Positions 10,917-21,576 of a stretch of DNA of 64,000 nt are shown here, one piece after another. Origin of the DNA: Neostapfia colusana (taxonomy: Eukaryota > Streptophyta > Magnoliopsida > Poales > Poaceae); the NCBI GenBank assembly GCA_030760725.1, contig JASWHV010000008.1, positions 51,931,671 to 51,995,670 on the forward strand, given 5' to 3'. A model generated the notes under the pieces. That model did no database searches and was not told the DNA's origin. It saw only the letters and a list, made by a program, of their open reading frames with translations. Position 1 is the first letter of the stretch. Every line of letters begins with the position of its first letter. Made by a program: the position numbers and the translations under genes.

Positions 10917-12325
10917 TGTGACGCCCGGTTCCGTAGAAAAACCACGGAACCCAGCTGATGCATATGTGTGCCAAGGATGTTCATCACACATACACATGTA
11001 ATCCACAAACTGAATTCAGAATAATACCACATATAATAGGGTTTTATTACAATGTCTCATGAGTCTCAAACTCATTCTAGCAGCGGAAGTCTTATTCTAG
11101 CAGCGGAAGTCTTATTCTAGTGTTCTAAACTATTGCAGAAGCAAACTAAACACGGCAGATCGGCTCCATCTCCTACTCCATAGGCAAGTTGACGGTAGAT
11201 CATACGCCTAATACTCCACATAGTCTTCAAAGTATTCCTTTCCTGTTGCTGATGATGTATGATAATGCAAGGGTGAGTACATGTCGTACTCAGCAAGTGC
11301 GGGAAGTATGACATGTAGCTTATAACAAGGTAGACATAAAAAGGCTCATTGCATAAAAGCAAAGTTTATTTCACAAACATGATAAAAACATCAACTAGCT
11401 TTAAGTGAAGTAAATCCCAACATGTATCCAATTAAGACATCAACATACCTCCATCATATTTCACCTCTTTTTCATGTCTCATCAGACATTCATCTTTCTC
11501 AACTTTTTCTCATGCTCATGAAAACCATCTTATATTCATACCATCTCATCTCATATTCAATTCCATCTCATACCGAGACCAAAGCTCATTGTCATGACTT
11601 AACAGTCACGAAACCAATCTCATTACCAGGACTCAACAGTCCCAAAACCATCCCTTAATGACCAAACCATCACCAAACCAATAACTAAAACCAAATACCA
11701 TCCCAATAACCATCCCATCTAATCATGGAAGTTGGCCAGCGCTTGTGACCGGAAGCACGGCTATCATGATAGTTTTACACCCTGCAGAGTTTGTACCACT
11801 TTACCCATAAGTTTGTGATTTCGTCACCCATCGATGACTGCAGAACCTCCATTATACCAGTACACAACCGTCGGTGTATGGCCAAGAGATCACAAAATAG
11901 CCTTTACAAAGGGGCTACTAGATGTATGGACTCACTAAGGTTTCACCAACAGGCTACAATCTCCAATTCTCCCACCTACGGGCCCCCTCTTATGCCATGC
12001 AGTTCCTAGGGCAGTCCTCTCTCGACTCCCATTCCCCGCGCCTTCCATGGTCCATAACAATCTAGCAACTTAGCTAATTAGTCAGCTAAGCCACACCCAT
12101 ACTTGGCCTTGTGGTGGCACTGTATTCCTGGCATGTGCTCGCATGAACCGGTCCTTATATCTATGGCAAGTAACCACCACCTCATTCTACCACATTCACA
12201 AACCAAGCTTGCCTAGATCTCCCCCGATTCATGTTCATTATCAACATCAAGTTCTCATGATCATTGTTCGTATGAGTGCAGTAGCTAAACACATTCTATC
12301 GCTTCCCATATCCCGTGGACTCAGC
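10917..12325 (-). mobile_element. Solo LTR D, 3' part (minus orientation)
   Basis: On the minus strand this is the end of an LTR closing ...GGGCGTCACA. It shares with F's LTR (43800-45035) the run around CTTGCTGAGTACGACATGTACTCA, the resistance-to-decay block near CCTTTGTAAAGGCTA, and CACACATATGCAT near the end. It lacks any internal element sequence and continues at 25009 after element E. No gene is supported here. Confidence 0.85.
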
Positions 12326-15300
12326 TGTAACACCCCAAAAATCTTGTTAAGACCCTAAATCAGGTTAAGAGGGGAATTTAAAAATTTTTAAACGTGTTGC
12401 ATGTTTTGCAAAAAATCAAATTCAAACTGGAATTCAAATTAAACTCAAATCAGAAAAGAAATAGAAAAAAGGAAAAAAGAAAACAGAAAAAAACCGGCCA
12501 GTGGGCCGCAACCCACCAGCCGGCCCAACCAGAACCCGCGCCAGCCCGCAGCCGCGCGCGCCCCTTTCCTCGCACTGACAGGCGGGGCCCGCCAGTTCTT
12601 CGTCTACCTCGAGCCCGCGCCGGACTCTCTCACCCCGAATCCAAACCGATCCGGATTTCTACGAATCCCAGCCAAATTTCGCTCGGGGGCGACGCGAACT
12701 CGATCTAAACCACCCCGCCGCCCTCCCCCGTCTATAAAAACCCCGGCCTCGTTCTGTTTTTCGCACGCGATCTGCTGTTTTCCTCCGGTGAGAACCCAAG
12801 CCTTCTCCGGCGAATTCTAGCCGATCTAAGCTCGGAAATTCCGATCTAACTCGCTGGTCTTGATCCACCGCCTCTGGGGAACCTTGCAGGTGCAGAAAAC
12901 TTGGTGACTTGCGGTGTAAACACAGCGCTGACGAGCCTCGCCGTGAATTCACCTCGGACCTCGTCGCCGATCACCTTCCAGGACCTCCGAGCTCAAGAAA
13001 ACCCCCGAGGTGAGATCCCCGACCTCTCCTCCACCGATCTATGCCATAAGATCACAGTTCTAGGAAGAATTCTCGAAGATCCGAAAGTCTCCGGCGAGAT
13101 TGCCGCTTCCCGCCGCCGTGCGCCGCCGGCAGCGCCACCCGCGCTCGATCAGAGCGACGTGGCCGCTTGTGCGCCATTTATTTTAATTCGCACGGTAGGG
13201 TTTAAATCCCCGCGTACCGGTTCGATGTTATAATCTCAGCCGTCGGTTTAAAATCGAACGGTCCACGTCAACCCCGCGTTATAAAGACTGGAAATCTTAC
13301 GTGCTACCCCCTGGGGTTCTCGGGAAATCAGAGCTAGCCCCGGAAACTTCTGATCTAGCCCCTGGAACTTCAGAAAATCATGTAAATTCATTTAAAAATC
13401 AGTTTCAGCCCCTGGACTTAATAAAAATTAGGAAAAACTCCTCTGATAAGTGTAGCTAGATCCCTGGAAATTCTGAAAATAATATTATAGACCCTGTAGT
13501 GGGGTGAGTTTACCTTTTTAGCCCTGTTTAATATTTAATTTGGGAAATTGAATATGTGGCTAGTGTTTAAAATTTAAAAAGTGGGACAAACATGTTGTCA
13601 AAATTAAATTAAAAACTTTCTCAGTATTTAGAAAACTTTGGAGTGAGATAAAAACATATTTTGGGCTGAAGTGAATCTGTTTAATTTATTATTCACATTT
13701 AGGGACACATTTTTAAGTAAAGAATAGTTCTAGAAAATAGGGAAAATAATTGTAAAATAGTTTACATCAGAGGAAAAGGTCCAAAATATATTAGCAAATA
13801 TTTTAGATCAGAACCTATTCTGTTTAAATGATGTGTCTTGTTATTTCTATAATAAAGTTCATACTTAGGCATAGGAAATAAATCTGAAAATATAGCAACT
13901 AATAAATGATAAATGGAGTTTCTAAAATCCAAAGAATTCAGTTTAGGGTTGGTAGAAATTATGAAGACACATATGGAGAAGGAAAATACCTTTCATGCAT
14001 ACTAGGTAGCTAAAAGGTGTAGTAAATGAATATAAGGAATTTATTTAAATTGGAAACTCATATATATAGTATGTAAGTATAAATGTGAACACAAAAGTAG
14101 GAATCATATACACATGATTAAAAGTGCATGCAAGCCACAAATCAACACACATAGAGTAACCACAACACATATAATGGTGAATGACTTACATAAATATGAA
14201 TGTGTGGTTTGTATGAAGTGGAAGTGTGAACTATGTCTTATGGATTGTTGTTTTTCTTTTGCTATGTGTGATGGTATGATGTAGAACCTGCTCAAGAGAA
14301 AGTTATTCCTTTCCAAGATCAGGACTACCCATTTCAAGAGCAGCAGGAAGGAGGCAAGTGTCCTTGACCACATTGATCCTATACTAGGATGTTTAGATAG
14401 AATTATTGCATTGTCAATTGAAATATGAAACCCATGCTAGGATGTTTCCCTAGAATTGCATTACCTTGTTTCCTTGTAGCTTGGGTTGGGATTCATTTTA
14501 TCATGTCATTTATTATTATGCATATGCTTAGCCATGCTTAGAATGGGATAATTGGGATATGAGATCATCAGTTTATTTTACCATACTCTTGAATGAGATA
14601 TTGTGAGTTATGTAGAGGTAGGGATCAAGGCAAGTTGGATGTTTTGGTTGTGTGCTGGGTGCACGAGACTCGGGTTTGTGTTTAGTACTTGCTGGATCCT
14701 AAGGACCGGTTCATGGAGCATGTAACCTGGCTTTACCGTGCCAACCACATGCTGAGATGGGGCAGCTTGGCCAATTAATTAGGTGTATCCCCGACGTAGT
14801 ATGGGTGTGTTGGATGGTGCGGGGAATAGGTGTCAGCTGGACTACCATATGAACCGCAAGGCTCAAGAGGGGGCCACTGCAGCAGGGTTGGAGCCTCTTG
14901 TATGCTGTTAGGGGTGAAACCTCAGTGGGCCCACGCTTGTCGGGAATCCCTTTGTAAAGGCTTCGTAGTGATCTCCTGGCTACACACCTGGGAAGTGTGA
15001 ATGTGGTTCGTAGCCACTGGCATAATGGAGGTTCTTTTAGTCCACCCGGCAACGGGGGATGAAATCACTACATGTGGGTACAGTGGTGCAAACTCTGCAG
15101 AGTCAAAACTGTCATGACAGCCGTGCTCACGGTCAAGAGCGGCTTGGACTTATTCATGATTAGAGGATTGATGGTTTTGGAAGTTGTGGATGTTAAGCGG
15201 GGAGCTTAACATTGGAAATGATGTTATGGTTATTTGATTATGATGATGGGATGGGAGATTGGGACCATTTCACCTGTGTAGTAATGTAGGTGCTTAAAAA

Positions 15301-15757
15301 GCTAAGATGATAGGTATTAATTGCGTAGTGCTTTAACTATGAGTTCAACCTCCCCTTTGTTATAGCCATGCATGACATAACTTTCCCACACTTGCTGAGT
15401 ACCATTAGTACTCAACCTTGCATATTTTGTTGGTTTATATTGCTGCTCAGGTCAAGATAATGAGGTGGTGTATAATGACCAAGACTTTGGACCTGAAGAA
15501 GGTTTCTAGGTTCATGGAGACCCCCGGGCAACGCCTGTGACGGAGCCCTCAAGAACAATATTCCGCTGCTAGTGTATTTACTTATGATGAACTAATTATT
15601 GTCCATCGAGACATTTGCTATGTAAGACTTATTTATATTCAACACCTGGCTTGTAATAAATGATGCTTCACTATGTCATCATCACATGTATGAGAAACTG
15701 ATCCTGGCATACATGTGATATTCACTTGGTTGTTCTTCAGAAAAACTGGGTGTGACA
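12326..15757 (+). repeat. Element E 5' LTR (3432 bp)
   Basis: Begins TGTAACACCCC and ends GGGTGTGACA. Same length as the 3' LTR, with compensating small indels. It has a TATA box near 12733 in a C-rich context, so transcription would start ~30 bp later. Confidence 0.95.
12733..12740 (+). promoter_or_regulatory. TATA box of element E 5' LTR (TATAAAAA)
   Basis: TCTATAAAAACCCC follows a C-rich stretch and is kept in the other LTR (21985-21992). It is the best promoter candidate for E's RNA. Confidence 0.6.
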
Positions 15758-15761
15758 GAAG

Positions 15762-15774
15762 TGGTATCAGAGCC
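15762..15774 (+). promoter_or_regulatory. Primer-binding site of element E
   Basis: TGGTATCAGAGCC, complementary to the 3' end of initiator methionine tRNA, 4 bp after the LTR. Confidence 0.9.
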
Positions 15775-15976
15775 AAGGTTGCCCGTAGGAACGTGGACCT
15801 AGGTAGAAATGGACGTATTTAAGGGCCTTATTTTATTAAAAACTATTTTTACAAGGTGTGTGTTGAAAAGTGTTATTCAATAAGTCACTTTCTCCATCTT
15901 ACCCCAAATTTTCATTCAAAATAGGATTTTTGTTTAAGAGTTTATCTAACCTAAGTTTAAATTCTTTTTGTTTTAG

Positions 15977-16756
15977 ATGGTTCGCATGATTCGCACCGCT
16001 CGCAAGTCCACAGGAGGGAGAGTTCCCGTAGTTGCCCTTGCCGAAAGAGAGGAGAGCCGTCCGGTGACGTACCTTTCCTACGGATTGGCAGTAGGAGGCT
16101 TGTTGAGCCGTCTTCGGCGTATGCTCGAAGCCGCCGGCAATACGGGCAAGCTGATCATCCACTATAAATCCACCAGGACCATCCGTGAGAAGAGGGAAGA
16201 ATGGAGTTCAGAGATAAGGATCATACACGAAAATCGGCTGCTGAAGATCCACCGCTCTCCAGCTTGTAGAGCGACACAGGTCGATGCGGAGAAGGATGTC
16301 ACCTGGGAGGCCATCACCTGCCAGAGTCACATCTATCGTCGCCACCTGGACAGGACTGAGTACATGTATGTCCTCCAGCGTGAGAGTGGTACCACGGAGT
16401 ACAAGTACCCGCCGGTGCAGCAAGGGACTTCCCATGAGCACATGGACTTGTGCTTGGAGGATGTTGCTATGCTCAGCACTCGACTGCAGTAGTGTCAACA
16501 AGAGCTTCAGGATGTCCGGGACACCCTGAAGGAAATGGAGGCGTTGCTGCGAGCCTGCTTGAGGGCGAGAGAAAGAGGAGATGGGAATGAACTGTGTGTC
16601 ACCGTGAATGATACCTGGACTCCTGACTCCCCAGATCGCCGAGCGATCAGGCGTCATCGCACTTCTCCACCAGCAGCCTCCCCACCCAAAGCAGAGTCAG
16701 AAGGCAGCCGAAATGATGAGGAAGATCCTGAGGAGCCTGCTCAAGAAAACGAGTAG
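15977..16756 (+). pseudogene. ORF0 of element E, one in-frame TAG
   Basis: A 260-codon frame from ATG 15977 to TAG 16754-16756, broken by TAG at 16490-16492. It lies between the primer site and gag, in the place where an extra ORF is known in RIRE3/RIRE8-type grass elements. The N-terminus is basic (MVRMIRTARKSTGG). The middle has EIRIIHENRLLKIHR, DVTWEAITCQ and LQRESGTTEYKYP. A Leu/Glu-rich, coiled-coil-like stretch follows (QELQDVRDTLKEMEALLRA), then NDTWTPDSPDRR and an acidic end. Several of these features recur in F's ORF0 (45302-46188). Function unknown. It is followed 305 bp later by gag. Confidence 0.7.
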
Positions 16757-17061
16757 TGTAGAGTCCTTCCCTTAGTTAGCAAGATGTCGAATAGTCGAGT
16801 CGTTACGTTAAGTTAATGGTGTGTTAGTGCTTGGTGTGTGAAGTGAGTTGTGGAAGCCATGAGCAATTGTCCACAACCTCGTCTTTAGATTGTTTTGCTT
16901 TGGTGTGTGAACCCACATGAAATAATATTGCATTTATTTTTGTGTGAGATATGAAACCTCAGAAAAGTATAACAAAGCCTCAACACTTCAAAGTACAAAC
17001 AAGTGAAAGTAGTAAGATGATACTAAATGCTTTCAAAATTAACATGGGTTGATTCTGCCAG
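16757..17061 (+). other. Spacer between ORF0 and gag of element E
   Basis: AT-rich untranslated sequence with no ORF or motif I can support. Confidence 0.6.
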
Positions 17062-17811
17062 ATGGCTGGAAGAGGAAAAGTACGTGCTGCCAACCCCGCC
17101 AACAACAACGATGAGGCATGCAACCCTCATCTTTCTGGAGGCCAGGACCGGGGTGGTCGCCGTGAAGGGGTTGATCCCCTCCACCAAATGCTGGAGAATC
17201 AAAATCAGCTCATCCAGAACTTGACTCAAGTGGTGGCCAACTTGCATCAAGTTCCACCTCCACAAGCTGCACCACGCCAACCAAGGTTGAGTGAGTTTCT
17301 AGGAACTCAACCTCCAAAGTTTTCAAGTGCTGCTGAACCTCTGGAGGCATATGATTGGCTAAAGACCATTGAAAGCAAGATGAGGATCATCCAGTGCCAA
17401 GGGTATGAGAGGGTGCTGTTTGCCTCTCATCAATTGCATGGACCTGCTGCTGATTGGTGGACCACCTACGTGGCTGCCCATCATGACCCTGAGAACATCA
17501 CTTGGGAAGAGTTCAAGCGTAGCTTCCGCAACCATTACATCCCAAGAGGTGAACTCAAAAACAAGAGGAAGGAGTTTTTGGGACTGCAGCAGGGAAACAT
17601 GACGGTGAGGGAATACCTCACTAAATTTACTCAACTATCCTGTTATGCCCCACGGGACATAGAGACTGATGAGCAGAAACAAGATTGTTTCGTGGAAGGA
17701 CTTACCGCAGAGATGCAGTGTGCAATGTCCTCAAATAAGTATGAAAGCTTCCAAAAGATGGTGGACAGAGCATTTGTGGTAGAAAGGAAGCTAAAGGCCT
17801 TGGAAAATTAG
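17062..17811 (+). pseudogene. gag (capsid part) of element E
   Basis: Starts MAGRGKVRAANPANNND at 17062. It contains the retrotransposon gag domain with PPKFSSAAEPLEAYDWL, ADWWTTYVAAH, ITWEEFKRSFRNHYIP, KKEFLGLQQGNMTVREYL and CYAPRDIETDEQKQDCFVEG. Gag packages the element RNA into virus-like particles in the cytoplasm. TAG at 17809-17811 closes the frame, but the same frame stays open afterwards into the zinc knuckle, so gag and pol were one polyprotein. Confidence 0.88.
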
Positions 17812-19488
17812 GATAAGAGGAAGGCCGGGTGGTCACATCAAGCCTCAGGGAGCAACACCCGCCCACGTCTGATGCAGCAACCTACAGAGCAGACGAACCG
17901 TGCTGCGGTACCCTACTCAGCACCAAGAGGGTACAACCCGAACTACAGGCCTCCGGCAGCACCAGCACAGCCACAACGTCAGTTTGTACAGCAGCCTCGC
18001 CCTGCATATCCACCTCGACCAGCAGTACAGGGACCTCCAAACCAACCCCAAGACAACAAAGGCCAGACACCTAAGGTTGGGGTGCAATGTTTTAGCTGCG
18101 GTGAAGTGGGGCACTACGCCCATAAATGCCCAAAGAAGAAGCCCGCACAGCCACAACAGCAGAATGTGATGCGAGGACGGGTGAACCACATCACTATGGA
18201 GGAAGCGCAAGAGGCACCCGACGTGGTAGTTGGTAAGTTTCCTGCCAATTTACACCTTGCAACCCTGCTGTTTGATTCTGGTGCTACCCACTCGTTCATT
18301 GCTCAAGGGTTTGTTAAGAAGCATGACCTAGCAACAACACAAATGAACCATATGCTAGCCGTAAACTCTCCAGGTGGAGAAATCAGGACAAGACAAGTGT
18401 GTCCCAAAGTGAACCTAGACATTAATGGGGTGGTATTTACTGCTAACCTCATAGTGATAGATTCACAAGGGATAGATATTATCTTGGGTATGGATTGGTT
18501 GACAAAACATAAAGGAATCATCCATTGTTCGACCAAAACGGTGGAACTAACTCACCCTAGTGGCACAAGAGTAAAGTTCATAACAATACACGAGCCTAGG
18601 AGGGACATTAAATTAAATCAAGTTGAGGTGAAAGTTGAGGAAATCAGGACTATCAGGGAATATCCAGATGTTTTTCCGAAGGAGTTGCCAGGTATGCCTC
18701 CCGATCGTGAAGTGGAATTCGCAATTGAGCTAGTACCTGGAACAGCCCCGGTTTACAAAAGACCTTATCGGATGGACTCCAAGCAGCTAGAAGAACTCAA
18801 GGATCATTTGAGAGAATTGACGGAGAAGGGGTATATTCGCTCTAGTTCCTCACCATGGGGAGCTCCGGTGATATTTGTGCCCAAGAAGGACGGAACCCAA
18901 AGGTTATGCATGGATTACCGTGCCTTGAATGAGGTAACCATCAAGAACAAGTACCCATTACCCCGCATTGATGACTTGTTTGATCAGTTGAGGGGCGCTT
19001 GTGTGTTCTCGAAAATTGATCTCAGGTCGGGATACCACCAACTCAAGATAAGGCAAACTGATATTCCCAAGACAGCTTTTGTATCTCGGTACGGACTGTA
19101 TGAATACACCGTCATGCCTTTCGGGCTAACTAATGCCCCGGCATACTTCATGTATCTCATGAACAAGGTATTCATGGAATATCTGGACAAATTTGTGGTG
19201 GTTTTCATAGATGGCATTCTCGTCTTCTCCAAAGATGAAGAAGAACATGAGAAACATCTAAGGTTGGTGTTGCAGAGGCTAAGAGAGCACCAACTATATG
19301 CTAAGTTGAGCAAGTGTGAGTTTTGGCTGAAGAGAGTTCCCTTCTTAGGACATATAATCTCGGAGGGAGGAATCTCCGTGGATCCTGCCAAAATCGAGGA
19401 TATACAGAAGTGGAAGACCCCTAAAAATGTCGGGGAAGTTCGAAGCTTCTTGGGATTGGCTGGATACTATCGACGGTTTATTGAGTGA
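17812..19488 (+). pseudogene. Zinc knuckle, protease and reverse transcriptase of element E
   Basis: Same frame as gag. CCHC zinc knuckle [14 protein letters not shown] (~18088-18130); protease active site [13 protein letters not shown] (~18266-18304); then [16 protein letters not shown] from [15 protein letters not shown] with [27 protein letters not shown] and [17 protein letters not shown]. The catalytic box reads [13 protein letters not shown]: the second aspartate of the usual IDD is glycine (GGC at 19213-19215), which should abolish polymerase activity. TGA at 19486-19488 interrupts [15 protein letters not shown]. Confidence 0.9.
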
Positions 19489-21531
19489 TTCTCCAAGATC
19501 TCGAGACCTCTCACCAAACTGTTGGAGAAGGGAATCACATTCACATGGACACCACAGTGCGAGACGAGTTTTCAGGAGCTAAAGAAAAGATTGACAACAG
19601 CCCCTGTGTTGGTTATGCCAGATATGCAGAAAAATTTCACAGTGTACTGCGATGCCTCTGGAAACGGGTTGGGATGTGTTCTCATGCAAGAAGGGCGTGT
19701 CGTGGCATATGCATCCCGGCAGCTTTGGAAGCACGAAAAGAACTATCCTACACATGACCTAGAACTAGCCGCAGTGGTACACGCATTGAAAATTTGGCGA
19801 CACTATTTGATGGGGAAGAGGACAGAGATATATACGGATCATAAGAGTTTGAAGTATATTTTCACACAGCCAGATCTCAACCTCAGACAAAGGAGATGGT
19901 TAGAGCTAATCAATGACTTTGATGTGGGCATCAACTATCATCCTGGGAAAGCAAACGTCGTGGCCGATGCTTTGAGTCGGAAAGTGCAGGTCAATAAGTT
20001 GAGCTTTAAGGACATGCCTGCAGAGTTGAAGGACGAGGTTATAAGGCTCAATCTATGTCTAGTAAATAGTGGTGAGGCCATCGCCATGGAAGTGGACTCC
20101 ACACTAGAGCGAGACATACGCGAGGGTCAAAAGAATGATGAGAAGATACAAGAGATCAAACAACTCATCAAGGAAAGTAAAGCCCCTGGTTTTAGAGAGG
20201 ATGAACAAGGAACGGTGTGGCACGGGAAAAGAATCTGTGTGCCAGAAGTAAAGGAGATCCGTGAATTGATTTTGAAGGAGGCTCATGATTCTGACTATTC
20301 CATTCATCCTGGGAGTACGAAGATGTACCAGGACCTCAAGAGCAGGTATTGGTGGTATGGCATGAAGCGCGATGTCGCGGAACATGTTGCCCTATGTGAC
20401 ACATGTCAGTTGGTGAAAGCAGAACATCAACGACCCGCGGGATTATTGCAACCACTCAAAGTGCCTGAATGGAAATGGGAAGAAATCAGCATGGATTTCA
20501 TCGTGGGATTGCCTAGGACCCAACCAGGGTATGATTCGATATGGGTCATCATTGATAGGCTAACCAAGGTAGCTCACTTCATCCCCGTGAAGGAAAGCTA
20601 CAGTGGATCCAAATTGGTGGAGTTATACATGTCAAAGATCGTGTGTTACCATGGAGTGCCGAAGAAGATAGTGTCGGACCGAGGGACACAGTTCACCTCG
20701 AGGTTTTGGCAGAAGTTGCATGAAACCATGGGAACCCATCTAAATTTCAGCTCTGCCTATCATCCCCAAACTGACGGGCAGACGGAAAGAACCAATCAGA
20801 TTCTTGAAGATATGCTGAGGGCATGTGCACTCAAAAACAATCGGAGTTGGGACAAGAACTTACCGTATGCGGAGTTTTCCTATAACAACAGCTATCAAGC
20901 TAGTATGAAGATGTCACCGTTTGAAGCCTTGTACGGGAGGAAGTGCAGAACTCCCCTATTTTGGAACCAAACGGGGGAAAGTAAAGTGTTTGGTCCAGAA
21001 GTACTACAAGAAGCCGAGGCGAAGGTGAGGGAAATTCGCAACAACTTGAGGATAGCACAGACACGCCAAAAGAGCTACGCCGATGTACGAAGAAGAGAGC
21101 TCGTTTTCAACGTGGGAGACTATGTCTATCTCAAGGTGTCCCCTATCAGAGGACTTCGCCGGTTCAAGGTGAAAGGGAAGTTGTCACCTAGATACATAGG
21201 ACCCTTTCAAGTTCTGGAAAGGAAAGGCGAAGTGGCGTATCAACTAGAGTTACCGGCTCATCTATCGGATGTGCACGATGTATTCCATGTGTCACAACTC
21301 AAGAAATGCCTGAGGACGCCTGAAGAGGTGTTACCCATGAATGAAGTGAACGTAGCTGAGGATTTGTCTTATGCCGAGCAACCATACAAGATTTTGGAGA
21401 CAATGGAACGCCTCACCAGAAATAAAAGAATCCGGATGTACAAGGTGCAGTGCAAGAATCACTTAGAAGAGGAAGCCACCTAGGAGCGGGAAGATGAGCT
21501 AAAGGCACAATTTCCGGAATTGTTTTCTTAG
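19489..21531 (+). pseudogene. RNase H, integrase and chromodomain-like tail of element E
   Basis: Continues in frame. RNase [42 protein letters not shown]. Integrase HHCC zinc-binding region around [14 protein letters not shown] and [14 protein letters not shown] core with [23 protein letters not shown] and [17 protein letters not shown]-terminal [29 protein letters not shown], then a chromodomain-like stretch ([10 protein letters not shown]...[14 protein letters not shown]) seen in chromoviruses. TAG at 21481-21483 falls where this family normally has Trp, and the frame runs on to TAG 21529-21531. The chromodomain would direct integration to marked chromatin. Confidence 0.9.
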
Positions 21532-21562
21532 AACTACCAATCTCAAGGACGAGATTTCTTTT

Positions 21563-21575
21563 AAGGGGGGTAGAG
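21563..21575 (+). promoter_or_regulatory. Polypurine tract of element E
   Basis: AAGGGGGGTAGAG directly before the 3' LTR TGTAACACC. It primes plus-strand DNA synthesis. Confidence 0.85.
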
Positions 21576-21576
21576 C

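Noticed and set aside
16208..16657. 149-aa minus-strand frame in element E
   Set aside because: Shadow of ORF0 on the other strand.
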